Shown here: positions 46,775 to 57,008 of the stretch, one piece after another | Position numbering within the stretch: position 1 is the first letter of the stretch | How the letters are laid out: each line of letters begins with the position of its first letter | Assembly: GCF_027595985.1 (NCBI RefSeq) | Contig: NC_073313.1 | Span: 103,279,552-103,343,551, forward strand | Direction: 5' to 3' | DNA from: Sorex araneus | Taxonomy: Eukaryota; Chordata; Mammalia; Eulipotyphla; Soricidae | Length of the DNA: 64,000 nucleotides | Notes under the pieces: generated by a model | Database searches by the model: none | The model's input: only the letters and a program-made list of their open reading frames with translations | What the model was told of the DNA's origin: nothing | Translations under genes and position numbers: made by a program

Positions 46775-46915
46775 GAGTGTGGTGTATTGTGTGACTGCCT
46801 TTCACGTCACATCTGATCCCGGCACTCCATAGGGCCCCCGGAGTCCTGCCAGGAGTAATCCTGAGAGGAAGGCCAACATGAAACCCTAAAAACCGTCATG
46901 TGTGGCCCCCCACAA
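46775..46915 (+). mobile_element. SOR SINE, old copy in RADX intron 1
   Basis: 'tcctgccaggagtaatcctg' and 'catgtgtggcccccca' are the diverged body. The head is barely recognisable. Confidence 0.5.
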
Positions 46916-46944
46916 AAAACCCCAAAATGGTGGGAAGGGGTGGG

Positions 46945-46992
46945 CAGGGGTGTGTGTGTGTGTCTGTGTCTGTGTGTGTCTGTGTGTTTGTA
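46945..46992. repeat. (TG)n-type microsatellite
   Basis: GTGTGT and GTCTGT runs, interrupted. Confidence 0.9.
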
Positions 46993-47269
46993 GTATTTTC
47001 TGGACTGGTTGATTTGAAGTCAGCCTAAGTGTTGTACATGTTAGCAGTTTCGGTTATTCGGGGAAAAGGGTATTGTTAGGTCTTTGGAGAACTGCATGGA
47101 TGTAAATGTCAATTTCTGCAAGTGTGATTTTGTTGGAAGTCTTGCAGTTTTCGTTTATATCTTATTATTTACTCTGGGCAATACTGATTTGGGAATTTCA
47201 GTAATTTTGTACAGAAGTGGGTGCCTAACCTGAAAATGGCACCTCACACTGAGAAACCACACTTAAAAA

Positions 47270-47465
47270 ATAAGGGCCAGAAAGATAGTACAGCAGATGG
47301 GGTGCTTGCCCCCACGAAGTGGTGGGGTGGGAGAGAATAGACTGTAGAAAAATATGTTTTCGGGGCTCTACGTAATAGTACAGAGGGCCAGTGGTTCAGG
47401 TGATTGCCTTGTACTAGGCCGGAGAAAGTTTGATCCCCGGGACCCCGTATTCTCCAAAAACAGAA
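47270..47465 (+). mobile_element. Two SOR SINE fragments in RADX intron 1
   Basis: 'aagggccagaaagatagtac' (about 47272-47320) is a SINE head. A second diverged copy runs from about 47363 ('ggggctctacgtaatagtac') to 47465. The sequence between them is unassigned. Confidence 0.55.
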
Positions 47466-47989
47466 AAAAGAGAAAATAGTTTTCAATCAGAAGGGGCTAT
47501 GATTTCAGTCACAAGCCGGGCGTGTTAGAGAAGTTCTATGATTGTTGAATTATAAATTACCCATTCACTAGTGTTCAAATTCGCCTTAAATTTAATGTGC
47601 TCGCTAGCTGTAGATTTGACTGCGGTGGAGTGTGTCTTAGTTTCAGTCTGAATCCTGTTCTGGACTGGTTGGAGAGTGTATTGTTTTGAAGTCAGGCTAA
47701 GTATCATAAATATTGACAGTTTGTTTTGGTTTATTTAGCCTTTGTTCAAGAAAGGGGTGTTTATGCTTTTTTAATTAATAAATTACATTAATAAAATGCT
47801 ATTGTAAGCCTTTGAGCATGTTGGGAATGGAAATGTCACTTTCTAAAAGTGTGATTTTGTTGGAATTCTTGTTGTTTTATTGCTTACTGTGCACATTACT
47901 TATTTTAGAATTTAAGTAATTCTGTATCAGAAGTGAGTGATTAAGCTGAAAATTGCATCTCACCCTGAGAAACATGCTCTAAAAAGTTA

Positions 47990-48160
47990 GAGGCCAAAGA
48001 GATAGCACAGAGGGAGGGCTCTTGCTTTGCACGGTGCAGAGCTAGATTCTTACCCCAAAATCTATCTGATCCCCGTAGCCTGCCAGAAATGATTGCTCAG
48101 AGCAGAGACAGGAGTAAGTCCCTTCTGAGAACCACTGGGTATGGCCCCAAACCCAAATAT
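47990..48160 (+). mobile_element. SOR SINE, old copy
   Basis: 'gaggccaaagagatagcaca' to 'accactgggtatggcccca'. Diverged. Confidence 0.65.
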
Positions 48161-48484
48161 TTTCTATTTGATGGAATGAAGACAAATGATTATAATATAG
48201 GCATGCATGTTGTGAAATGGGGAAGAAATAAAATGTAAAATCTAAAATACTGGAATGAGAAGGATGATAATTTTCTACACTTACTGCTTTTCCAGTTTGT
48301 TTGGGTTTTTTTACATTATAATGCTGGATTTCTCTCATGCTAATATGTGATAGGGTCAAACTTGAAACTGAAAGGATTCGTGCATCAAAAATGTGCAGGG
48401 AATGTATAGTACAACTGTAAAGGGGGAGGAAAATTACAAAAATTTGTAGCTAAGGATGATTTAAGTTAACAAGGTCCAAAACCC

Positions 48485-48765
48485 AAATAGTGTCCTGCTG
48501 AAAGTGGGTAAAGTCCCAAGCATGATGACCTCTCAGTATCTCTTGTATTCATAATGTCCCAAAGTAGAAAGAGAGATAGAAGAAAAGCACCTGCCAAAAA
48601 GGAAGGCTGTGGTGGGGTGGGGGAGTGTGGTGTGGGGTTGGGAGTTGGGGCTGGAGGTGGGAGGTATACTGGGGACATAGGTGGTAGGAAATGCACACTG
48701 GTGTGGGGATGGATCATAAGAACTTTGTAACTGTGTATCTCACAGTGATTAAATTTATAAATATA
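48485..48765 (+). mobile_element. L1 3'-end remnant in RADX intron 1
   Basis: The forward L1 3' UTR, with 'gatgacctctcagtatctc', the G-rich stretch and 'tctcacagtgattaaattta' at its end. Confidence 0.7.
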
Positions 48766-49007
48766 GTCATTTCAGGGATGAAAATAATAGATAACTGTCA
48801 CATGTGTGGAAGCAGTGCATTCTGAGTTTTGATCATTTTTAATTTTATAATTGAATGTATAAATGAAAAATGGCTCTCTAGAAAATAATGGAAATAATTG
48901 CAAAGACATATTTTATTTTTATTATGAAAGCTACATATTCATTATCAAAACATTTTTATAAGGCAAAATGCCCATGTATTTAAAAATCCAAACTATACAG
49001 TGCCAGA

Positions 49008-49175
49008 GAGATAATGTAAGTGTTAAAACTTTTTTTTTTTTGCTTTGCACTACGCCTGTTGGATGTCCAGCACTACAAATGGGCCTCTGAGCACAGGTAG
49101 CAGTTATCACTGAGCATAGGGGGAGGAGTAAGCCTTGAGAATCACCAGGTGTGGCCCCAGCCTACTTCCTCAAAC
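49008..49175 (+). mobile_element. SOR SINE, old copy
   Basis: 'gtgccagagagataatgtaa' to 'aatcaccaggtgtggcccca', with a poly(T) insertion near 49030. Confidence 0.6.
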
Positions 49176-49392
49176 CCAAACGATTTATTTAAAATTATTT
49201 TTCAGTGCATTGTTAAAACCCAAGTATAGTGAGTATGCAAAAATATGTGTATTTGGTGTTCATTCAGGTTTGCTGTGTGTTTGAAATGTTTGAGAGTAGA
49301 ATATCTAGGTGGTGTGAAAGACCTCTTTTTCACCTCCTAAGCCTCTAGCTTTTGTCACAAAACTTCAAAATTTCAGCAGTATTGTTTATTTC

Positions 49393-51069
49393 TGTTTTTT
49401 TACGTTGAATATACTTTATTTTTTATTTTTTTAAATTTTTTATTAATGAATCACTATGAGGTACAATTACAAACTTATGAACTTTCATGTTTGCATTTCT
49501 ATCCCTCCACCAATGCCCATTCTCCTCAATCAATGTTCCCAGTATCCCTCCCACCACCCCCACCCAAACCCCACAACCCCACCCTGCCTCTGTGGCAGGG
49601 CATTCCCTTTTGTTCTCTCTCCTGTTGGATGTTGTAGTTTGCAATAGAGGTATTTATTGAGTGGCCATCATGTTTGGTCTATAGTCTACTTTTGGCACGC
49701 AGCTTTCAACCTGAGTGGGTCCTGCGCAGGGCTGGCTCTCTGAGGTTACTCAGGTGCTGGCTCTTGGAGGTTGCACAGGTGCTGGCTCTCGGAGGTTGCA
49801 CAGGGTTGGCTCTCTGAGGTTACACAGGTGCTGGCTCTCGGAGGTTACACAGGGCTGGCTCTCTGAGGTTACACAGTGCTGGCTCTCCGAGGTTACTCAG
49901 GTGCTGGCTCTCTGAGGTTACACAGGTGCTGGCTCTCTGAGGTTACACAGGGTTGGCTCTCTGAGGTTACACAGTGCTGGCTCTCTGAGGTTACTCAGGT
50001 GCTGGCTCTCTGAGGTTACACAGGTGCTGGCTCTCTGAGGTTACTCAGGTGCTGGCTCTCTGAGATTACACAGGGCTGGCTCTATGAGGTTACACAGGGC
50101 TGGCTCTCGGAGGTTACACAGGTGCTGGCTCTCTGAGGTTGCGCAGGGCTGGCTCTCTGAGGTTACTCAGGTGCTGGCTCTCGGAGGTTTCACAGGTGCT
50201 GGCTCTCGGAGGTTGCAGAGGGTTGGCTCTCTGAGGTTACACAGGTGCTGGCTCTCGGAGGTTACACAGGGCTGGCTCTCTGAGGTTACACAGTGCTGGC
50301 TCTCTGAGGTTACTCAGGTGCTGGCTCTCTGAGGTTACACAGGTGCTGACTCTCTGAGGTTACACAGGGCTGGCTCTCTGAGGTTATTCAGGTGCTGGCT
50401 CTCGGAGGTTGCACAGGTGCTGGCTCTCGGAGGTTGCACAGGGTTGGCTCTGAGAGGTTACACAGGTGCTGGCTCTCGGAGGTTGCACAGGTGCTGGCTC
50501 TCTGAGGTTACTCTGGTGCTGGGTCTCTGAGGTTACACAGGGCTGGCTCTCTGAGAGAAAAGGTCGCTCGGATCTGTCCCAGTCCCGAATCCTGGAGCCG
50601 TGTTAGTTGCTGCTCAGTGTTGCCGGGGTTCCATCCGGAGAAGGTGTGCAGGCGGCACCTCCTCCCTCCGGCCCCCCGGTGTTGCTGGCCCCGATTCGGG
50701 TCCGGAGCATTGTCCGGGCCGCGTTGCTCACCAGAATGCCTGCCGCTTCTCTGTGGATTGTGGCATCAAGATGGCGCCGAGGGTGGGTCGAGGGCGTGAC
50801 TTCCGGCGGCCGGGACCACTCAGAGTTTGGGCTGGCGCCGCCCCACTCCAGTGGCCCCCGCGGCTCGGATCTGTCCCAGTCCCGAATCCTGGAGCCGTGT
50901 TAGTTGCTGCTCAGTGTCGCCGGGGTTCCATCCGGAGAAGGTGTGCAGGCGGCACCTCCTCCCTCCGGCCCCCCGGTGTTGCTGGCCCCGATTCGGGTCC
51001 GGAGCATTGTCCGGGCCGCGTTGCTCACCAGAACGCCTGCCGCTTCTCTGTGGATTCTGGCATCAAGAT
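49393..51069 (-). mobile_element. SVA-like composite retroelement with VNTR, antisense in RADX intron 1
   Basis: One 1677-bp unit framed by the perfect 16-bp repeat 'cagtattgtttatttc' at 49377-49392 and 51070-51085. On its own strand it has three parts: a GC-rich head of two monomers (period 297 bp; 'ctcggatctgtccc' at 50567 and 50864), a VNTR of about 33 units of 25 bp (49722-50555), and an L1 3' UTR end with A-rich tail (49393-49715). The head word 'aagatggcg' (50768-50776) is a YY1-like site, and the element's own 5' end starts 'atcttgatgcc', inside the same word of the second monomer. The frames over it, up to 178 residues, are GC-rich by-products. Confidence 0.88.
49722..50555. repeat. 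25-bp VNTR inside the composite element
   Basis: About 33 direct units of 'tgctggctctctgaggttac' plus 'acagg', with frequent variants ('ggctgg', 'ctcgg', 'actcagg'). The units adjoin without spacers, so this is not a CRISPR array. Confidence 0.95.
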
Positions 51070-51085
51070 CAGTATTGTTTATTTC

Positions 51086-51553
51086 CTTGGGAAAAAAGAG
51101 CTATATTGCATTGCACGATGTACTATTTTCTCTTAACTCTGTATCTTTTATGTGTATCTCAATTGATGTACTAGAATTTATGTAAACGTTTCCATATAAG
51201 GGGGTTAAATTAGACAGTTTCCCGGGGTGTTTTGTTGTTGTTTATTTTTACTTTAGTACTAATACTGCATGCCTTAGGATATACACACATTTTTCTTTTC
51301 ACTGTGTTCAGGTATTTCTGTTAAATGGATAAATTTGGAGATGTAATATTATTGAGTTAAAGGGTATTTGAATGTTTTTAGTTCATGGTAGTTGACAACT
51401 TATCTTCTGAAAAAGTTGTACTAACTTATAGTCACACCAAGTTACTTTTAGTAGTTTATAGTACATTTTGCTGATGGGTAATTTTGTCTGTTACATGTTG
51501 CAAATTTTTTCACATTCTGTCCCTTTTCTCATGTTTAGCTGTATTTTTTACCT
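51086..51553. other. Unassigned spacer in RADX intron 1
   Basis: AT-rich DNA between two composite elements. No gene is seen. Confidence 0.45.
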
Positions 51554-51571
51554 TTAAATCTTTGCTATTTA

Positions 51572-52556
51572 TTTTTTTAAATTTTATTTCATTGAATCAA
51601 CATGTGGAAAATTACAATGCTTTCAGGCTTAAGTCTTAGTCATACAATGCTGAAAAAAACATCCCTTCACCAGTGCCCATATCCCACCACCGAAGACAAA
51701 AAACAAACAAACAAAACAAACAAACAAACAAAAAAACCAGAGTACACCTCCCATCCCGCCCACCCCCGCACCCCCCCCCGGCTTGTAACAGATAAATTTC
51801 ACTTTAATTTCTATTTACTTCGGTTACATTCAATATTTCAACACAAACCTCACCATTATTATTAGGAGCACCCACTAGAGTCAGACCTATTGTGAAGAGA
51901 AATGAGGTCTCGCGGATTTGTATTTCTGTACTTTAACAACTAAGTCCAGGTAGATTTCTTCCGATATTCGATCATTGCAAGCTTGTAAACCCCATCTGTG
52001 GTCGTCATAATATGGCGGTCCCCACGCCGTTCATCCCCGGGAAGGGACAGGGACAGAGATAGAAATACCTTTCCCCTCCCGGGCGGGCATGGGATTGCAG
52101 CTTAGTTCTCTGGCTGGAGACAATCTGCAAGGAGCAGTCCATGTTGTAGTTGGTTCAGCTGGGTCTGGATTCACGCGGGTGCAGCTGTGGAGGAGCCGCA
52201 CAGGCGTGTGGCCCCCGGGGTCACATCTCGGCAGCAGTGGGAGGGGCCGGTGCCTCCCACCTTCCCAAGAGCACCCTCGTGCCCTTTTGCTGCAGTTTTT
52301 GTCGTAAAATCCCATCTGTGGTCATCATAATATGGCGGTCCACACGCCTTTCATCCCCGGGAAGGGACAGGCGAGAGAGAGAAATACCTTTCCCCTCCCG
52401 GGCGGGCATGGGGTCACAGCTTAGTTCTCTGGCTGGAAACAATCTGCAAGAGCAGTCCATGTTGTAGTTGGTTCAGCTGGGTCTGGATTCACGCGGGTGC
52501 AGCTTCGGAGGAGCCGCACATGCGTGCGGCCCCTGGGGGTCACATCTCGGCAGCAG
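51572..52556 (-). mobile_element. GC-head/L1-tail composite element with target-site duplication, antisense in RADX intron 1
   Basis: A 985-bp unit. The repeat 'ttaaa(t/g)ctttgctattta' at 51554-51571 and 52557-52574 has one mismatch in 18 bases. Two head units have a 320-bp period ('cccatctgtg' at 51991 and 52311), each with 'aatatggcgg' (52009 and 52329). The tail is the L1-like end 'attgaatcaacatgtggaaa'. Its 5' end on the minus strand ('ctgctgccgagatgtgaccc') is the same as that of 58111-59076, so the family has a fixed 5' end. Confidence 0.9.
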
Positions 52557-52740
52557 TTAAAGCTTTGCTATTTAAAGCACAATGTGAAGAGTAAATAAAT
52601 GTTTGTTGTATAAATACAAAAGCTACTATCATAATGCTAAAAGTAAGGATAAGGGCTAGAGACTTGGCTCAATGGTAGCTAGACTTGATCAACAGCAAAA
52701 TAAAATAAAAAAAAAATAAGAAGTCAGATAGATATGACCT

Positions 52741-52915
52741 GGGGGGATATGGAGTGATAGTACAGTGGATAGGGCATTTGCCTTGCACATGGCCCACCCA
52801 GGATAGATCCTCCACATCCCATACAGTCCCCGCCAGACTTCCAGGAGTGAAGGAGTGATTGCGGAGCCAGGATTAAGTTCTGAGCACAGACACTGTGGCC
52901 TCAAAAACCAAACAA
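52741..52915 (+). mobile_element. SOR SINE, old copy
   Basis: 'tatggagtgatagtacagtg' to 'gagcacagacactgtggcct', followed by an AAAAC-type tail. Confidence 0.65.
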
Positions 52916-52974
52916 GCAAAACCAAAACAAAACATGTTTTGGTTTTAATTTTTACAATATTTAAAAAGCTTTTT

Positions 52975-53853
52975 TGTAGGATAAACATAGCCTCAGGTAG
53001 TTTAGGTTTATTGGGTTACTCCCGTTACAGTGCTCCCATTCCTCTTTGTTTATTTGTAGCTTCTTTCTTAGTGTTCCGTTGACTTGTAAACATTGTTTTT
53101 CTCTTCTCCTTTAGTCCTTTGCATAGTTTATTCAGAGCCATGTCCTTTTTGTATGGACACAGGAAGACTTAGCAAATGCTATGCTTTTGTAACCTTATGT
53201 CATTTGGCTCTACATGATATTTTCCTCCTGGGCATCTGTTCTCTGGACCTAAGCCTCAGCTGCCCTTACTTCCTACCACCCCCAAAAGCAGGGTCCCGAT
53301 GAGGGACGAGACAGACCCAGGGCAAGTGGTGAGTTGTGTGCTACCCTGGCATCGAGATGGGCCTGGCCAAAGTGCCTAATGCTTAACTCTAAGTTAAGAG
53401 CTCAATCATGGACAAATGTTGTCATGATCCAAACAGTGATAACTAGATTTGGACCCTGCTAGGGTGAGGAGTGATTAATCTGGCCTGAGTGCTGTAGTCT
53501 GAGCCTGTGGCAAGATGTTGGCAGGAGAGCTGCCTTGCAAGCCTCAATCTATCTCTTGCTATGTCCATACAAAAATAACTAGTATTAAGATGTTAATGAG
53601 TGTTTGGACTAAGAAAAAGAAAAAACCCTTAGAGTCAGGAAGGGCTTTGAAATGCCCTGCCCTCAGGAAGGGCTTTCTTATGTTGATTTTGCTACCTGGC
53701 TCGGTGTAGCCTAGAGGGCAAGTGGGAGAGACAAGTAGGAGGGGAGACTAGAGAAGGAGAGATGATGGAGTAGATAGAGAGAGAGAGAGGAGAGAGAGAG
53801 AGAGGAGAGAGGAGAGAGGAGAGGGGAGAGGGGAGAGAGGAGAGGGGAGAGGG

Positions 53854-53884
<31 letters not shown>

Positions 53885-54110
53885 GACGAAGCCAGGAGTA
53901 TGGGAGATGAGAAAGATGGAAGATTGAATAAATGATAACTAATCATCAACCAGCTTGGTCCTCGTTCTTCCTTCGCCTGTCCTTGACCACCGGCCGTCCT
54001 GATCCTGTCCACAAACTGTGGTTCCAGAGCACGGAACGCGGGTGGTGAGACAGAGCCGCCCAGAGAGCCTGCGAGTGCACGCGCCCCTCGGCGAGCCTTA
54101 TTTTTTTACA
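52975..54110 (+). mobile_element. ERV solo LTR, copy 4, sense strand in RADX intron 1
   Basis: An LTR of 1136 bp from 'tgtaggataa' to 'tttttttaca'. It is the only copy in the same direction as RADX. The AATAAA signal is at 53927-53932. The flanks 'cttttt' and 'cctttt' agree at five of six bases. It is longer than the other copies because a pyrimidine-rich section, read as GA on this strand, has grown into a (GA)n tract at 53771-53884. Confidence 0.88.
53771..53884. repeat. (GA)n microsatellite inside LTR copy 4
   Basis: About 110 bp of GAGA/GGGA repeats at the site where the other LTR copies have a shorter CT-rich stretch. The minus-strand frame rich in Leu and Ser is this tract. Confidence 0.93.
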
Positions 54111-54586
54111 CCTTTTTTCATCCTAGGGTTTTGAAAATTATATACCATATTTGTGCTAGGTGATGATTACTTCTAATATTCCAATAGTTATTTAAATTTA
54201 TACCTTTAAGTCAATCCTTAGAATTATTCAGCATTTATGATAGCCCCTACCAATAAGACAAGATAATTAGGAACATCTATTGCTTCATTGGATTTTAAAT
54301 TATATTTCAAATTTTTGTCACCATAAATTATTTGGATTTATAGATTTCACTGTTACCCTCTTTTAACATATATGTTTCAGCACACAGTAAGTTTGAAATA
54401 TATTTTAGTTTGTATTATTATGGAGACTGTATATTATTAAATTTCACAGCTAATACATATGTTGATTGTGTTGGTAAGAAAAGTTTCTTTGGGCATGATC
54501 TGGATACCTTTGTAAACCATTTAAATACATCTTCAAATTATCATGACATATTATGTAAGACTCTCTCCTTTTTATTTATATACTAG

Positions 54587-54729
54587 ATACCAAAATAATT
54601 TCCCTTTCTCACCTTGAAATGATCTGGAATACAAGAAAGAATTTTCCTGCTTTACTTGTGAGAATCATGCATAAATCAAAATTACGATACTATGGAAAAC
54701 CTCATAACAAAACTCCTGAGCCATACCAG
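54587..54729 (+). CDS. RADX: RADX, coding exon 2 (codons 217-264)
   Basis: The acceptor is 'tactag|AT' and the donor 'CAG|gtacaa'. The 143 bases plus the one carried from exon 1 make 48 codons without a stop. They begin [20 protein letters not shown] and end PEPYQ, matching the RADX sequence that follows the exon 1 part. The exon ends in phase 0. No recognisable catalytic residue lies here; the segment belongs to the OB-fold DNA-binding half. Confidence 0.93.
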
Positions 54730-55704
54730 GTACAAATAGTGATAAAAATTATGTAAAATAAATTTTGACTGTAGTGCTGTATAACTTTCACATTTGACTT
54801 TGTATTTAAATAATTTTCATTTAAGTCATAATTATAAGCTTAATTTTTAAAAAATTTCTGTGCCAGGGGCCGGAGCGATAGCACAGCGGGTAGGGCGTTT
54901 GCCTTGCACGCGGCCGACCCTGGTTCGATCCCCGGCATCCCATATGGTCCCCCAAGTACTGCCAGGAGTAATTCCTGAGTGAAGAGCCAGGAGTCACCCC
55001 TGTGCATCGCTGGGTGTGACCCAAAAAGCAAAAAAAAAAAATTTCTGTGCCATATAATGCTAATTATAAATATTTTAAAGATTTTTTCTCCCAAATTTTA
55101 AATTAAACTGTCAACTTTAACACTATTAAGAATTCTTTTATATTTTTTATTAATCTACTCCTTATTATGAAAATTATTTTTTAAAATAATTTATTATAGA
55201 AGTTATACATACTCTTTTTAAGAAACTAAAAAGTTCAGGAAGATATATAAGGGAAATCATATCATCTTGAATCCTGTCACTCTAAGAGATCCTCAGAGTT
55301 AACACTTATTTCTCAAAGTTAATATTCTAATTTGTCTTATTTACTTTTTTCTGTATATCATGTGGCTACATGCCCAAATACTTTATATGTATATAGCCAT
55401 GGTATGTATATATTACATATATAACTTATGTGTACACATATGTAATTTATTTCATATTACCGTGTGTGTTTTATATCACATCAAATTATCTTACAAAGTG
55501 TGAATCACACTGCACACAAAAGGTCATTTTACATTGTCTCATGTTTTTCTCTTCTGTCACTAAAATTCTTCATTTGTAACTTTCAGGTTATAGGTTCAGT
55601 CATATGATGCATACATTATTCCCTAAGTCTTGCTTCTGTAATCTTAAATTTTGAATGCCCTGTAGATAAAATAACAAATTTGTGTGTTCTTTTGCTGTTT
55701 TTAG
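54730..55704 (+). other. RADX: RADX intron 2
   Basis: A 975-bp intron from 'gtacaa' to 'tttttag'. It holds one young SINE (54866-55038). The rest is AT-rich and unassigned. Confidence 0.9.
54866..55038 (+). mobile_element. SOR SINE, well preserved, RADX intron 2
   Basis: Among the best preserved copies, with A box-like 'tagcacagcgg' and box B 'ggttcgatccc'. The target repeat 'aaatttctgtgcca' is at 54852-54865 and 55039-55052. Confidence 0.93.
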
Positions 55705-55897
55705 GCCTTTTTGGAAGTTGCTGATAGCTCAGGCACTGCGACAGTGACTCTGTGGAGTACCCTTTGTCGTGAGTGGTATAAAAATTTGAATGTTGGTTTA
55801 GTTCTTTTACTTCAAGATTATTCCGTTAGAAAGAGATTTCCATTCAGGAAACAGCCACTCCCAGTGGATCCACAGATGAAAGTTATTTCTTCAATAG
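55705..55897 (+). CDS. RADX: RADX, coding exon 3 (codons 265-328 and first base of 329)
   Basis: The acceptor is 'tttttag|GCC' and the donor 'AATAG|gttaag'. The frame is open across 193 bases and reads [20 protein letters not shown] at the start, then [12 protein letters not shown] and [11 protein letters not shown], matching RADX. The Trp/Leu pattern fits an OB-fold strand region. The exon ends in phase 1. Later exons are outside the window, so about 528 of roughly 855 residues of the usual protein are not seen. Confidence 0.93.
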
Positions 55898-56009
55898 GTT
55901 AAGTATTCTGATAATTTTGTTATTTTATTAATACTTTTTGTATAAATAGTATTTTATGCACAAAGTACCATGTTGGGCACAGACCATTACAAAAATTACT
56001 GGAGCATCA

Positions 56010-56150
56010 AGCACCTATTGAGGTAGTACAGGGGTTAAGAACTTGCCTTGTTTGAAGCCAACACAAGTTTGGTCCCCATGAGCACTGCTAGGAGTGACCC
56101 CTTTGCTCAGGCCTAAGAATTTCTGAGTACTACACTTGTGGCTCAAAACT
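56010..56150 (+). mobile_element. SOR SINE, old copy
   Basis: 'attgaggtagtacaggggtt' to 'tgctaggagtgacccctttg'. Diverged. Confidence 0.55.
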
Positions 56151-56361
56151 TTCCCTTAAAATGACTGAAGCTATTAGAGTCTAGTAAATCTTTAGATTCC
56201 TTTAGCTATAACATATTCAAGCAGTCACTTAAAGATACTTATTTAATTTCAGACTTAGTATTTTATATTAAAAAATCATCTGAGGTGTTTATTGTTGAAT
56301 AATAATCTCCTGGTATTTATTTTTATTTTATCATATTTTATAACATTTTAATGACTTCAAT

Positions 56362-56608
56362 GGGCTGGGGCGATAGCACAGCGGGTAGGGCATTTTGCCT
56401 TGCACTCGGCTGACCCAGGTTCGATTCCTCCGCCCCTCTCAAGAGCCCGGCAAGCTATGGAGAGTATTTTGCCCGCACAGCAGAGCCTGGCAAGCTCCCC
56501 ATGGTGTATTCGATATGCCAAAAACATTAACAACAAATCTCACGATGGAGATATTACTGGTGTCTGCTTGAGCAAGTTGATGAGCAACGGGATGACAGTG
56601 ATATAGTG
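56362..56608 (+). mobile_element. SOR SINE, variant with GACAGT-type tail, RADX intron 3
   Basis: A complete 247-bp copy that ends 'gggatgacagtgatatagtg' without poly(A). The perfect target repeat 'aatgacttcaat' is at 56350-56361 and 56609-56620. Confidence 0.92.
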
Positions 56609-56850
56609 AATGACTTCAATATAGTTTTCTTTTATTATAAGGTGATATTCAAACAGGATCTAACCAATTTTTAAATTTTAAATAATTTCAAATGTACATT
56701 AGAGTTGACAAGAATAGTACAAATAAATGCTCTTTACACATATTTGACAGTATTTTTCTTTTCCATCTTTTTCTCTCTGTTCTCTCTATCTTCCCTCCAG
56801 CTTTCAGTATATATTTAGTGTTTTCTTAACCATTTAAAAGTAACAGCATT

Positions 56851-57008
56851 GGGGCTAGAGAGATACTACAGCTGGCAGGGCGCTTGACTTGCATGCAACT
56901 GACCTGGTTTTGATCCCTGTAATCCCTGAGCACTACCAGGAGAAATTCCTGAGTGCAGAACCAGGAGTAACCCCTGAGCATTGCTGGGTGTAACCCCCCC
57001 CCAAAAAT
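56851..57008 (+). mobile_element. SOR SINE
   Basis: 'ggggctagagagatactaca' to 'cattgctgggtgtaaccccc'. Moderately diverged. Confidence 0.75.

Larger units (their letters stand above)
46362..54586 (+). other. RADX: RADX intron 1
   Basis: This 8225-bp intron runs from GTAAAT to the acceptor 'tactag'. It holds the G-rich minisatellite, degraded SINEs, an L1 3' end, two antisense composite retroelements and a sense-strand solo LTR, listed separately. Stretches at 47040-47270, 48161-48480, 49176-49376, 51086-51553 and 54111-54540 show nothing I can assign. Confidence 0.9.

Noticed and set aside
49715..50332. Repeat peptides encoded by the VNTR
   Set aside because: The frame is open only because the unit has no stop in it; there is no start context or gene context.
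49722..50555. Possible CRISPR-like array
   Set aside because: The repeats adjoin directly without unique spacers, and the DNA is mammalian.
50600..51174. Overlapping frames of up to 178 residues with Pro/Gly-rich sequence
   Set aside because: They lie in two tandem copies of a GC-rich retroelement head, repeat the same peptide, and have no recognisable domain or splice support.
54866..54930. tRNA gene suggested by A and B boxes
   Set aside because: This is the tRNA-derived head of a SINE, with body, A tail and target-site duplication.
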